Assembly: GCA_030450335.1 (NCBI GenBank)
Contig: JAKDIS010000003.1
Coordinates: forward strand, 1-47,474
From: Corynebacterium sp.
Lineage (GTDB): Bacteria; Actinomycetota; Actinomycetes; Mycobacteriales; Mycobacteriaceae
DNA: 47,474 nucleotides
Direction of reading: 5' to 3'
A program made the translations under genes and the position numbers. Positions within the stretch are counted from its first letter, which is position 1, and every line of letters begins with the position of its first letter. Shown in pieces: positions 11,132-19,578 of this stretch. Below the pieces are notes generated by a model, which saw only the letters and a program-made list of their open reading frames with translations, had not been told where the DNA came from and made no database searches.

Positions 11132-12127
11132 ATGGTGGACGGCAGTGTGAACGGCAGTGAGCGTGACGGCGCACGTGACGGGGCACCTGACAGGGCACGT
11201 GACGGGGCACCTGACAGGGCACGTGACGGGGCCCCGGGGGCGGTCGTGCCGGCCCGGCACGCCTCGACGCTGATGCTGCTGCGAGATACGCTCAGCGGCC
11301 CGGAGGTGTACGTCCAGGAGCGTGCGAGCACGATGCGTTTCTGCGCGGAGATGACGGTCTTCCCCGGTGGCGGGGTCGACGCCCGGGACCTGCCCGGCGA
11401 CGGCGACGGCGACGGCCACGACTCCCCGGAGATCGGCTGGCAGGGCCCCTCGCCGCAGTGGTGGGGCGAGCGGCTGGGGACCTCGCCGGAACTGGCGCGC
11501 GCCCTGGTGTGCGCGGCGGTGCGCGAGACTTTCGAGGAGACCGGCACCCTGCTGGCCGGCTATGCCGGTGAGGCAGGGGAGAACGGTTCCGGGCCGGTGC
11601 GCGACACGGTTCCCTACCTGCCGTTCCGGCAGGAGCTCGAGCAGCACCGGCTGGCCTTCTCCGACTTCCTGAGCATGCACGACCTGGTGCTGCGCGGCGA
11701 CCTGCTGCGCCCGTGGGCGAACTGGGTGACCCCGGAGTCGCAGCCGATCCGGTACGACACGGCGTTCTTCGTCGCCGCGATGCCCGAGGGGCAAGAGACG
11801 CACGGGGACACCCGTGAGGCCAGTTCGACGGGCTGGTTCCGTCCGGCCACGCTGCTCGACGGCTGGCGCAACCGCAAGATCAACCTCATGCCGCCGACGT
11901 GGTCGCAGCTGAAGATGCTCGACACCTTCCGCAGTGTCGGGGAGATCCTGGACTTCGCCGAGACGCTGCGGGTGGACCCGGTGCGTTCCGAGCCGGTCGA
12001 CGAGCCCTACATGGCCGAGTACTACCTGCTGGAGACCCGGATGTACGGCTACCCCGAGCGGGTGTTCGCCCCCGGCATGAAGTTCGCCGTCGACCCGGGG
12101 GAGCTGCCCCCGTCCCCGTTCGCGTGA
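11132..12127 (+). CDS. Nudix hydrolase, NUDT19-like
   Basis: 331 residues. The Nudix box is split: FPGGGVD (glycine loop) is followed by an insert of about 45 residues, and then by AAVRETFEETG (the REUXEE helix). This layout is known from NUDT19-type CoA or acyl-CoA pyrophosphatases (family knowledge). TATGGT at 11119-11124 lies 7 nt before ATG 11132, suggesting a leaderless start; an in-frame ATG at 11120 would fall within that motif. The N-terminus contains a tandem ARDGAPDR repeat. The stop overlaps the next gene's GTG by 4 nt (GTGA), so both are co-translated. Substrate unknown. Confidence 0.83.
   Translation: MVDGSVNGSERDGARDGAPDRARDGAPDRARDGAPGAVVPARHASTLMLLRDTLSGPEVYVQERASTMRFCAEMTVFPGGGVDARDLPGDGDGDGHDSPEIGWQGPSPQWWGERLGTSPELARALVCAAVRETFEETGTLLAGYAGEAGENGSGPVRDTVPYLPFRQELEQHRLAFSDFLSMHDLVLRGDLLRPWANWVTPESQPIRYDTAFFVAAMPEGQETHGDTREASSTGWFRPATLLDGWRNRKINLMPPTWSQLKMLDTFRSVGEILDFAETLRVDPVRSEPVDEPYMAEYYLLETRMYGYPERVFAPGMKFAVDPGELPPSPFA
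11171..11231 (+). repeat. 24-bp in-frame tandem repeat
   Basis: Two and a half perfect copies of a 24-bp unit start at 11171, 11195 and 11219 (unit begins GCACGTGACGGGGCACCTGA). Each copy encodes ARDGAPDR, so copy-number change by slippage would keep the reading frame. It lies in a probably disordered N-terminal tail, before the Nudix core. Confidence 0.9.
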
Positions 12128-13368
12128 GTTTCACGCTGGAGGAGGTCGACTGGCTCGTGGCGCACCCGGACGCCGTGGCCGGGGCGGAGAACCTCGCGCT
12201 GACGAAGTCGAGCCGGGTCGCTGACACCGCGACGCTGCGCCGGGAACACGGCGAGCACGCCCGCGCCCTGATGGAGCTGGTCGCCGCCCGGCGTTCGGCC
12301 GTGGCCGGCGGCAAGGTGCCCGGTGACTGGCTGGTGTGCGGGGACTCCGCCCAGCAGGCGACACCGGCGGTGGTGGCCGCCGAGCGGGCGGACCACATCG
12401 CCACCATGCTCGGGGCCGGCACCGGCGGGCAGGCGGGCGGGGGGCTCGTCGTCGCCGACGTGACCTGCTCGGTCGGTACCGAGCTGCCGCATCTCGCCGG
12501 ACGCTTCGGCACGGTGCTCGGCGGCGACCTGGATCCGTCCCGGCTGGCGATGGCGCGCCACAACATGACGGTCACAGGACAGGACGCAGGACGCGTCGCG
12601 CTGGTGCGTGCCGACGCGGTGCGTCCCGTCTTCGCCCCCGGTGCCGTGGACGTGGTGGTCGCGGACCCGGCCCGCCGGACGGCCCGCGGGCGGATCCGCG
12701 ACCCGAAGGACCTGCTTCCGCCGCTGCCGGACCTGCTCGAGGCGCACCGGGGGTCCGCGGTGGCGGTGAAGTGCGCCCCGGGCATCGACTACGGCGAGTG
12801 GGAGGGCCAGGTCGACGTGGTCAGCGTGGACGGCGGGGTGAAGGAGGCGTGCCTCTACACCCCGGAGCTCGCGGCGCACGAGCGTCGGGCCGTGGTCTTC
12901 CGCGACGGTCGACGCCGCGTCCTGACCTCCGACGACCCGGAGTCCGAGGAGGTGGGCCGCGTGGGGCGCTACATCCTTGACCCGGACGGTGCGGTGGTGC
13001 GCGCCGGGCTGGTCCGTCAGTACGCCGCCGCCCTGGGCTGGTGGCGGGTGGACCCGCACATCGCCTACCTCAGCGGCGACTCCCTGGAGGACCTGTCGGC
13101 GAGGGGGACGGGGACGGAGGGGGCCTTCCTGCCCGGCCAGCGCGTCTTCGAGGTGATCGAGGAGGTCCAGCTGAAGAAACTGCGTCCGGCGTTGGCGGCG
13201 TTGGACTGCGGACGTCTGGAGATCCTGGTGCGTGGGGTCGACGTCGACCCGGACCAGTTGCGCCGCAAGATGAAGCTCAAGGGCGGGCGGGAGCTGACGG
13301 TCGTGCTCACCCGGATCGGCGACGCCTCTGTAGCGGTCATCACCGAGGAACTACACCTGCGGGGGTAG
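12124..13368 (+). CDS. Class I SAM-dependent methyltransferase with THUMP-like C-terminus
   Basis: 414 residues. Residues about 110-240 form a Rossmann methyltransferase domain: motif I is VADVTCSVGTELPHLA, followed by GGDLDPSRLAMARHN, and motif IV reads VVADPARR, close to the DPPR/DPAR type of RNA methyltransferases. The C-terminal part, with KKLRPALAALDCGRLEILVRG in pieces and a KMKLKGG motif, resembles the THUMP-like domain seen in actinobacterial homologues. GTG 12124 overlaps the Nudix stop. The target is unknown; an RNA substrate is inference from motif IV and the THUMP-like domain. Confidence 0.8.
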   Translation: MSFTLEEVDWLVAHPDAVAGAENLALTKSSRVADTATLRREHGEHARALMELVAARRSAVAGGKVPGDWLVCGDSAQQATPAVVAAERADHIATMLGAGTGGQAGGGLVVADVTCSVGTELPHLAGRFGTVLGGDLDPSRLAMARHNMTVTGQDAGRVALVRADAVRPVFAPGAVDVVVADPARRTARGRIRDPKDLLPPLPDLLEAHRGSAVAVKCAPGIDYGEWEGQVDVVSVDGGVKEACLYTPELAAHERRAVVFRDGRRRVLTSDDPESEEVGRVGRYILDPDGAVVRAGLVRQYAAALGWWRVDPHIAYLSGDSLEDLSARGTGTEGAFLPGQRVFEVIEEVQLKKLRPALAALDCGRLEILVRGVDVDPDQLRRKMKLKGGRELTVVLTRIGDASVAVITEELHLRG

Positions 13369-13466
13369 TTCTAAATAAATGATTTCTGCGACAGTTGGCC
13401 TCGTCGTCGCAGGTGACGCGCTTACGCCGGTGACGTGACCCGGGGGGAAATCCCAATGTGGGGTAC

Positions 13467-13490
13467 ATCACGGTGATTCGCAGGTAGACT
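13467..13490 (+). promoter_or_regulatory. Promoter of etfBA
   Basis: TAGACT at 13485-13490 is a good actinobacterial -10 and predicts a start near 13497 with a leader of about 34 nt containing AGGAAGG. A short palindrome ATCAC-G-GTGAT (13467-13477) lies over the -35 area and could be an operator. The rest of 13369-13530 holds only a weak hairpin (CTGCGAC at 13386 with GTCGCAG at 13406). Confidence 0.45.
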
Positions 13491-13530
13491 TCGGACCGAA
13501 GAAAAGCACCCCAAGCAGGAAGGCCTATGA

Positions 13531-14319
13531 ATGTCGAACATCGTGGTTCTGGTCAAGCAGGTGCCGGACACCTATTCCGAGCGCAAGCTGACCGATGACG
13601 ACTTCACCCTCGATCGGGAGAGCGCTGACGCGGTCCTCGACGAGATCAACGAGAACGCCGTCGAGGCTGCGCTCCAGCTCAAGGAAGCTGGCGGCGACCG
13701 CAACGTCGTCGTTCTCTCCGTCGGCCCGGCCAGCGCTAAGGACGCGCTGCGCAAGGCGCTGTCCCTCGGTGCTGACGAGGCGATCCTCGTCACCGACGAC
13801 GCACTCGCCGGTTCCGACGCGCTCGGCACGGCCTGGACCCTGTCCAACGCGCTGAACCTCGTCGACGACATCGAGCTGATCATCGCGGGCAACGCCTCGA
13901 CCGACGGCGTCGCCGGCGCGGTCCCGGGTCTGCTCAGCGAGTACCGCCAGATCCCCGCCCTGACCCACCTCCGCACCCTCGAGGTCAGCGGCGACAAGGT
14001 CTCCGGCGAGCGTGTCACCGAGGACGGCATCTACACCGTCGAGGCCCCGAAGCCGGCCATCGTCTCGGTGACGGAGAAGGCCAACACCCCGCGTTTCGCC
14101 GTCTTCAAGGGCATCATGGCCGCCAAGAAGAAGAAGATCCAGGAAGTCGGCCTCGCCGACATCGGAGTGGCTCCGGAGAACGTCGGCCTGGCCGCCGCCT
14201 CCACCTCCGTGACCACCGCTGCCCCGAAGCCGGAGAAGACCGCGGGCGAGATCATCACCGACGAGGGCGACGGCGGCAACAAGCTCGTCGAGTACCTCGT
14301 GTCGAAGAAGCTCGTCTAG
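13531..14319 (+). CDS. etfB: Electron transfer flavoprotein beta subunit
   Basis: 262 residues. ETF beta pairs with EtfA, binds AMP, and passes electrons from acyl-CoA and other dehydrogenases to the respiratory chain. The N-terminus MSNIVVLVKQVPDTYSERKL and the ETF-beta signature region (VEAPKPAIVSVTEKANTPRF, then KKKKIQEVGLADIGV) are typical. AGGAAGG is 7 nt before ATG 13531. It is co-transcribed with etfA (51 bp gap) and is close to the fixA/fixB pair of mycobacteria in sequence type and order. Confidence 0.95.
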   Translation: MSNIVVLVKQVPDTYSERKLTDDDFTLDRESADAVLDEINENAVEAALQLKEAGGDRNVVVLSVGPASAKDALRKALSLGADEAILVTDDALAGSDALGTAWTLSNALNLVDDIELIIAGNASTDGVAGAVPGLLSEYRQIPALTHLRTLEVSGDKVSGERVTEDGIYTVEAPKPAIVSVTEKANTPRFAVFKGIMAAKKKKIQEVGLADIGVAPENVGLAAASTSVTTAAPKPEKTAGEIITDEGDGGNKLVEYLVSKKLV

Positions 14320-14370
14320 TTCACCCACCGGTTCAGCGCGAACGAAACTGTCGAAAGGACATACACAACC

Positions 14371-15324
14371 ATGACCAACGTCCTGGTACTTGTCGAGCAC
14401 ACTCAGGGTGAACTGAAGAACTCCACCCTGGAGCTCATCACCGCGGCCCGCGCGTTCGGCACCGTCGGTGCCATCGTCGTCGGCGCCCCCGGCACCGCCG
14501 AGAAGCTGCAGGAGGGTCTGGCCGCCGGTGGCGCCGAGACCATCTACGCCGCGGAGTCCGACGACGCCGAGAAGTACGTCGTCACCCCCTCCGTGGACGC
14601 CGTCTCCGGCCTCGCCGCCCAGCTGCAGGTCCCGGTGATCATCGCCGCCGGTGCCGCCGGCAACGAGATCGCCGGACGTGTCGGTGCCCGCGTGGCCTCC
14701 GGCGTCCTGTACGACCAGATCGCCGTCAACGCCGACCGTTCCTCCAAGGGTTCGATCTTCGGTGGCGACTTCACCGTGGACTCCACCGCCGGTGGCGCCT
14801 CGCCGGTCTACACCCTGCGTGCCGGAGCCGTCGACCCGGAGCCGCAGGCGGCCTCCGGTACGGTCCAGCCCGTCGAGCTGCCGGCCGCCGGCCCCACGGC
14901 CGTGACCATCACCTCCTTCTCCCCGGCGGAGAAGGCTGACCGTCCCGAGCTCACCGAGGCGAAGATCGTCGTCTCCGGTGGCCGTGGTGTCGCCGGCCCG
15001 GACGGCTTCCGCGACGTCATCGAGCCGCTGGCCGACGTCCTCGGTGCCGCCGTCGGTGCGTCCCGCGCCGCGGTCGACGCCGACTACTACCCGGGCAAGT
15101 TCCAGGTCGGCCAGACGGGCAAGACCGTCTCCCCGAACCTGTACCTGGCCCTGGGCATCTCCGGTGCGATCCAGCACAAGGCCGGCATGCAGACCTCGAA
15201 GACCATCGTCGCGGTCAACAAGGACGACGAGGCGGGCATCTTCGAGATCGCCGACTTCGGTGTCGTCGGCGACCTCTTCAAGGTCGCCCCGCAGGCCACC
15301 GAGGCCCTCAAGGCCCGCGGCTAG
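14371..15324 (+). CDS. etfA: Electron transfer flavoprotein alpha subunit
   Basis: 317 residues. ETF alpha binds FAD in its C-terminal domain: [15 protein letters not shown], then [21 protein letters not shown] and [19 protein letters not shown], the family signature. The N-terminal domain (1-190) packs on EtfB. GAAAGGA precedes ATG 14371. It ends the two-gene operon; candidate terminator or leader hairpins follow at 15351 and 15399. Confidence 0.95.
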   Translation: MTNVLVLVEHTQGELKNSTLELITAARAFGTVGAIVVGAPGTAEKLQEGLAAGGAETIYAAESDDAEKYVVTPSVDAVSGLAAQLQVPVIIAAGAAGNEIAGRVGARVASGVLYDQIAVNADRSSKGSIFGGDFTVDSTAGGASPVYTLRAGAVDPEPQAASGTVQPVELPAAGPTAVTITSFSPAEKADRPELTEAKIVVSGGRGVAGPDGFRDVIEPLADVLGAAVGASRAAVDADYYPGKFQVGQTGKTVSPNLYLALGISGAIQHKAGMQTSKTIVAVNKDDEAGIFEIADFGVVGDLFKVAPQATEALKARG

Positions 15325-15350
15325 CCAGCCACCCCCGCATCCCCCCGGGG

Positions 15351-15370
15351 CCGGAGAGTAGACTCTCCGG
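15351..15370 (+). promoter_or_regulatory. 20-bp palindrome around a -10-like hexamer
   Basis: CCGGAGAGT and ACTCTCCGG flank a central AG. The central TAGACT (15359-15364) matches the -10 motif used elsewhere in the window. If it is a promoter for the antiporter gene, the palindrome would cover the -10 and could be a repressor site. If not, it is just part of the etfA 3' end. Confidence 0.35.
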
Positions 15371-15398
15371 TGAACCGGTGAGGTGCACCGTGCACGGC

Positions 15399-15439
15399 AC
15401 GACGACGACCCGCACTCACCGAGTGCGGGTCGTCGTCGT
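15399..15439 (+). terminator. 19-bp perfect hairpin between etfA and the antiporter gene
   Basis: Arms 15399-15417 and 15421-15439 (ACGACGACGACCCGCACTC and its complement) are separated by a 3-nt loop ACC. No T-run follows, only TTGCG. It could terminate etfBA, or act in the leader of the antiporter mRNA if transcription starts at about 15371. Confidence 0.6.
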
Positions 15440-15510
15440 TGCGCGTCGGGCCCTCACACCACACCCCGAAGTGCTCCCACGCGGGCGCCCCCGATAAGGA
15501 CAACTCCTCC

Positions 15511-17160
15511 GTGACCACCCTCTTCGTCATCATGTGCCTGATGCTCGCCACCGTCCTCACGGTGGGTGTGGGTGACCGGATCGGGCTACCGTGGCCGGTC
15601 CTGCTGCTGCTGGTGACCACGGCGGTGATGTTCATCCCCGGCACCCCCACCATCGAGATCGAGCCGGAACTCATCCTCCCGCTGTTCCTGCCGCCACTGC
15701 TGTGGGCGCTGGCCAGACGCACCTCCTGGGGCATGTTCCGCGACCAGTGGCGCACCATCCTCAGCCTGTCGGTCGGCCTTGTCTTCATCACCGTGGCCGC
15801 GGTCACCGGTGTGACCATGCTGATCATCCCCGGGGTGGGGCTGGTCTCGGCCATGGCGGTGGGGGCCGCGGTGGCACCACCGGACCCCGTCGCGGTGGAG
15901 GCTGTCGCCGAGCCCGCGGGCATCCCGCGAAGGATCATCGGCTCGCTGCAGTCCGAGGGGCTGTTCAACGACGCCGCCTCCCTGGTCATCTTCAGTGCGG
16001 CGATCACCGCCGCGGAGTTCCACCACGACATCCACTGGTTCGAGGCCGGGGGAACGTTCATCTACAGCGCCCTGGGAGCCGTGGCGTCGGGCTGGCTGGT
16101 CGGCCGCGGTTCGGCCCTGGTGCTCGGGTGGGTGGACTCGCCGGTGGCCGGCAACGCCTTCACCTGGGTGCTGCCGTTCATGGTGTACCTGGCGGCGGAG
16201 GAGATCGGCGTGTCCGGGGTCATCGCCGTGGTCGTCGCCGCGGTGGAGCTGACCTCCCGCGCCGACGCCACCGCCGCCGACGCCCGGCTGACCGGCTCGG
16301 CCTTCTGGGAGGTCACCGAACTGCTCGTCACGGGCCTGGCCTTCGGGCTGATGGGCATGAACGTGCGCGACGCGATCATGGACGACGACACCGACCACCT
16401 CAACCCGGTGTGGTGGGGCCTGGTGATCTCCGTGGTGCTGATCCTGGTGCGGTTCCTCTGGATGTGCTGGCTGCTGCGGGTCAACCGCCGTAAGGGCGGA
16501 CGCTACCGCGCGCCCATCCGGTTCACCGACGTGATCCTGCTCAGCTGGTCCGGCATGCGCGGGCTGGTGACGCTGGCCCTGGTGCTGTCGCTGAACCCGG
16601 TCGACTTCCCGATGCGCGACGAGTTCATCATCGTGGCCTTCGTGGTCCTGCTGTGCACCATGGTGATCCCGGGCCTCACGCTGCCCGCGCTGACGAACTA
16701 CCTCCGCGAGCACCACGATCTCCAGGACCTGGACGACAAGCTGACCGAGGAGGCCCTCGACGAGGCCTACCGGGCGGCGATGAGCGTGGTCCGCCAGCAG
16801 ATGGGCGAGGGGCTGTCCCCGGAGCAGGCGGCGAGGATCGAGGAACGCCTGGGCATCGTGCGCTCGGTCTCCAGCCTCGACGACAGCTCCGACGACACCT
16901 CCGAGGAGGTCAACGACGGTGGCACCGGGGCCATCCGCACCGGCTCGACCGGTGGGAGCGAGACAGAGGCGCTGCGCCGGCGCCGCGAGCACCGCCAGGA
17001 ACTCGCGCGACGTGCCGTGGAGGTGCGCCGTGAGTCGATGTACGCCGCCCAGCGCAGCCTCGCCGCGGCGAAGTTCCGCAAGGGTGTCGACCCGGAGGTC
17101 ATCGCCGAGAAGATGCGTGAGCTCGACCGACGCCTGCTGGCGTTCCCCGGGGAGAAGTGA
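15511..17160 (+). CDS. CPA1-family Na+/H+ antiporter
   Basis: 549 residues, integral membrane protein with about 11-12 hydrophobic segments over residues 1-410 and a cytosolic, charged C-terminal tail of about 130 residues. The key motif EGLFNDAASLVIFSA carries the Asn-Asp pair of CPA1 exchangers, and GMRGLVTLALVLSLN matches the conserved late helix. GTG 15511 is chosen because AAGGA lies 10 nt upstream; the longer reading frame from 15439 begins inside the hairpin and has a non-hydrophobic extension. Its last codons overlap the cysteine desulfurase start by 4 nt. Confidence 0.9.
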   Translation: MTTLFVIMCLMLATVLTVGVGDRIGLPWPVLLLLVTTAVMFIPGTPTIEIEPELILPLFLPPLLWALARRTSWGMFRDQWRTILSLSVGLVFITVAAVTGVTMLIIPGVGLVSAMAVGAAVAPPDPVAVEAVAEPAGIPRRIIGSLQSEGLFNDAASLVIFSAAITAAEFHHDIHWFEAGGTFIYSALGAVASGWLVGRGSALVLGWVDSPVAGNAFTWVLPFMVYLAAEEIGVSGVIAVVVAAVELTSRADATAADARLTGSAFWEVTELLVTGLAFGLMGMNVRDAIMDDDTDHLNPVWWGLVISVVLILVRFLWMCWLLRVNRRKGGRYRAPIRFTDVILLSWSGMRGLVTLALVLSLNPVDFPMRDEFIIVAFVVLLCTMVIPGLTLPALTNYLREHHDLQDLDDKLTEEALDEAYRAAMSVVRQQMGEGLSPEQAARIEERLGIVRSVSSLDDSSDDTSEEVNDGGTGAIRTGSTGGSETEALRRRREHRQELARRAVEVRRESMYAAQRSLAAAKFRKGVDPEVIAEKMRELDRRLLAFPGEK

Positions 17161-18353
17161 GCATGGCACCTGTGACACGGAGGATCTTCGCCGACCACGC
17201 GGCCACCGCGCCGTTGCGTCCCGAGGCGGTGGACGCCGCCACGGCGGCCGCCGGCCTGCTCAACCCGGCCGGGCAGTACGCCTCGGGCCGTGAGGCCCAG
17301 CGCGTGCTGGAGGACGCCCGTGAGCAGGTGGCGGAACTGCTCGGCGCCGACCGCGCGGAGGTACTCTTCACCGCCTCCGGCACCGAGTCCGACAACCTCG
17401 CCGTCCAGGGGCTCGCCTTCGGTGCGCGGACGGCCCGCGGGCCCGGTGCCCGGCGCATCCACTCCGCGGCCACCGAGCACCCGGCGGTCGTGGAGACCGT
17501 CGACTGGCTGTGCGGCGACCTGCTCGGGGGCGGGGAACCGCTGTTCGAGCACGTCGAACTGGCGGTGGACGGCCACGGGCGTGTGGGCGCCGGGAACGTC
17601 CCGGCGCTGGATCCGTCCACCGACGCGCTGGTGACCTGCATGTGGGCCAACAACGAGACCGGCAACCTGCAGCCCGTCGCCGAACTGGCGGACCTCGCGG
17701 CAGGGTCGGGTGTGCCCTTCCACGTCGACGCCGTCCAGGCCGTCGGTCACGTCCCGGTGGACTTCCACGCCCTGGGCTGCACCACGCTCGCGGCGAGCGC
17801 GCACAAGTTCGGCGGACCGAAGGCCACCGGGATCCTGCTGGCACGTCGCGACGCCGGACTCGTCAGCCCACTGCGCGGCGGCGGGCAGGAACGTAAGGTC
17901 CGCTCCGGCACCGCCGACCCGCAGGGGGCGGCTGCCACCGCCGCCGCACTCGCCGCGGCCGTGGCGGAGACCGCCCGTGAACACGAACGTCTCAGCGTCC
18001 TGCAGGAGCGTCTGCTGGCGACCGTGCGCCAGATCCCGGACGCACGCACCTACACCGACCCGTCCGGCGGCGCCCTGCCCGGCCACGTGCACGTGGGGTT
18101 CCCGGGGGCGGAGGGCGACAGCCTGATCATGCTGCTCGACGTCGCCGGGGTCGACGCCTCCACCGGCTCGGCCTGCTCGGCCGGGGTCAACCGGGCCAGC
18201 CACGTGCTCACCGCGATGGGCGTTCCGGTGGACGTGGCCCGTGGTGCACTGCGGCTCACCCTGGGCACCGCCACCACCGCCGCCGACGTGGACCGGCTGT
18301 GCACCCTGCTGCCCGGGGTGGTCGACCAGGCCCGTGCGGCAGGCATGGCCTAG
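17157..18353 (+). CDS. Cysteine desulfurase, IscS/NifS family
   Basis: PLP enzyme that moves sulfur from L-cysteine to an active-site persulfide; 398 residues. Visible motifs are SGTESDN, TEHPAV, ANNETGNLQP, HVDAVQAVGH, SAHKFGGPKATG with the PLP lysine K217, and STGSACSAG with the persulfide cysteine C340. No SUF or ISC scaffold gene is nearby, but mnmA follows 100 bp later. Its likely job is sulfur supply for tRNA thiolation, as in mycobacterial iscS-trmU synteny (inference). GTG 17157 overlaps the antiporter stop (GTGA); ATG 17163 is an alternative start. Confidence 0.93.
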   Translation: MSMAPVTRRIFADHAATAPLRPEAVDAATAAAGLLNPAGQYASGREAQRVLEDAREQVAELLGADRAEVLFTASGTESDNLAVQGLAFGARTARGPGARRIHSAATEHPAVVETVDWLCGDLLGGGEPLFEHVELAVDGHGRVGAGNVPALDPSTDALVTCMWANNETGNLQPVAELADLAAGSGVPFHVDAVQAVGHVPVDFHALGCTTLAASAHKFGGPKATGILLARRDAGLVSPLRGGGQERKVRSGTADPQGAAATAAALAAAVAETAREHERLSVLQERLLATVRQIPDARTYTDPSGGALPGHVHVGFPGAEGDSLIMLLDVAGVDASTGSACSAGVNRASHVLTAMGVPVDVARGALRLTLGTATTAADVDRLCTLLPGVVDQARAAGMA

Positions 18354-18380
18354 CAGGTGAGAGGCCGCGTACCCACCGTG

Positions 18381-18419
18381 TAGGGTGAAGGGCTGACTGC
18401 AGGGCCCCACACGTGGGGC
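18381..18419 (+). promoter_or_regulatory. mnmA promoter with leader palindrome
   Basis: TAGGGT at 18381-18386 is a -10 candidate; transcription would start near 18393 and leave a leader of about 60 nt. The leader carries the inverted repeat GCCCCAC-AC-GTGGGGC (18404-18419). Function unknown. Confidence 0.4.
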
Positions 18420-18453
18420 GGAGAAGAGAGCACGAGAGGAACGGGTACACACG

Positions 18454-19578
18454 ATGCGGGTTGTCGCGGCGATGAGCGGTGGGGTGGACTCCTCCGTGGC
18501 TGCAGCACGGGCACTGGAGGCCGGACACGAGGTCATCGGCGTGCACCTGGCGTTGAGCCAGTCGCCGGAGGCCGTGCGGGCGGGTTCGCGTGGCTGCTGC
18601 TCGCTGGAGGACTCCGCCGACGCCCGCCGGGTCAGCGACTCCCTGGGCATCCCGTTCTACGTGTGGGACTTCTCCGACCGTTTCAAGGCCGACGTCATCG
18701 ACAACTTCGTGGAGTCCTACGAGATCGGCGAGACCCCCAACCCCTGCCTGCGCTGCAACGAGAAGATCAAGTTCGAGGCGCTGCTGGACCGCTCCATCGC
18801 CCTGGGGTTCGACGCGGTGGTCACCGGGCACTACGCCCGCCTGCACGACGGGGTCATGCGCCGCGGCATCGACGACAACAAGGACCAGTCCTACGTGCTC
18901 GGCGTGCTCGACGACGAGCAGCTGGCTCACTGCCTCTTCCCAGTCGGCGACACGGTCAAGCCCGAGATCCGTGAGGAGGCCGCCGGGCTGGGCATGGGTG
19001 TGGCCTCCAAGCCGGACAGCCACGACATCTGCTTCATCCCCGACGGCAACACCCAGGCGTTCCTGGGCAACCAGATCGGTCTGCGCCCCGGCATGGTCAA
19101 GTCCGTGGAGGGCGAGACCCTCGCCGAGCACGACGGCGTCTACGGCTTCACCATCGGCCAGCGTAAGGGCCTCGGCGTGGCAGGTCCCGCCGCCGACGGC
19201 CAGCCGCGCTACGTCACCGACATCGACGCCTCCACCGGCACGGTGACCGTGGGTGGGCGTGAGGACCTGCGTGTCGGCCACATCACCGCCGACCGGCTCA
19301 AGCGTCTGGACCCGGCCAAGCACGGCAGCACCTTCGAGTGCGACGTGCAGGTCCGCGCCCACGGCGGCGTGGTCCCGGCCACCGCCACCCTCGGCGGGGG
19401 ATCGGTGGAGCTGGAGCTGCACGAACCGTTGCGCGGGGTCGCCCGCGGCCAGGCCGCGGTGGTCTACCTGCCGGACGCCGAGGGCGACATCCTGCTCGGG
19501 TCCGGCACGATCTGCCGGACGCAGCCCTGGTCCGAGACGGTGCCTACATCACAGGCGTCGCAGGCACGGACCGCGTGA
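18454..19578 (+). CDS. mnmA: tRNA-specific 2-thiouridylase MnmA
   Basis: Adds sulfur at C2 of the wobble uridine (s2U34) in tRNAs for Lys, Glu and Gln. 374 residues. The PP-loop [13 protein letters not shown] (residues 5-17) binds ATP, C101 in [10 protein letters not shown] is the catalytic nucleophile, and C193 in DSHDICFIP is the persulfide cysteine. The C-terminal beta-barrels follow from about residue 210. AGAGGAA precedes ATG 18454. The upstream cysteine desulfurase is the probable sulfur donor. The stop overlaps the next gene (GTGA). Confidence 0.96.
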   Translation: MRVVAAMSGGVDSSVAAARALEAGHEVIGVHLALSQSPEAVRAGSRGCCSLEDSADARRVSDSLGIPFYVWDFSDRFKADVIDNFVESYEIGETPNPCLRCNEKIKFEALLDRSIALGFDAVVTGHYARLHDGVMRRGIDDNKDQSYVLGVLDDEQLAHCLFPVGDTVKPEIREEAAGLGMGVASKPDSHDICFIPDGNTQAFLGNQIGLRPGMVKSVEGETLAEHDGVYGFTIGQRKGLGVAGPAADGQPRYVTDIDASTGTVTVGGREDLRVGHITADRLKRLDPAKHGSTFECDVQVRAHGGVVPATATLGGGSVELELHEPLRGVARGQAAVVYLPDAEGDILLGSGTICRTQPWSETVPTSQASQARTA

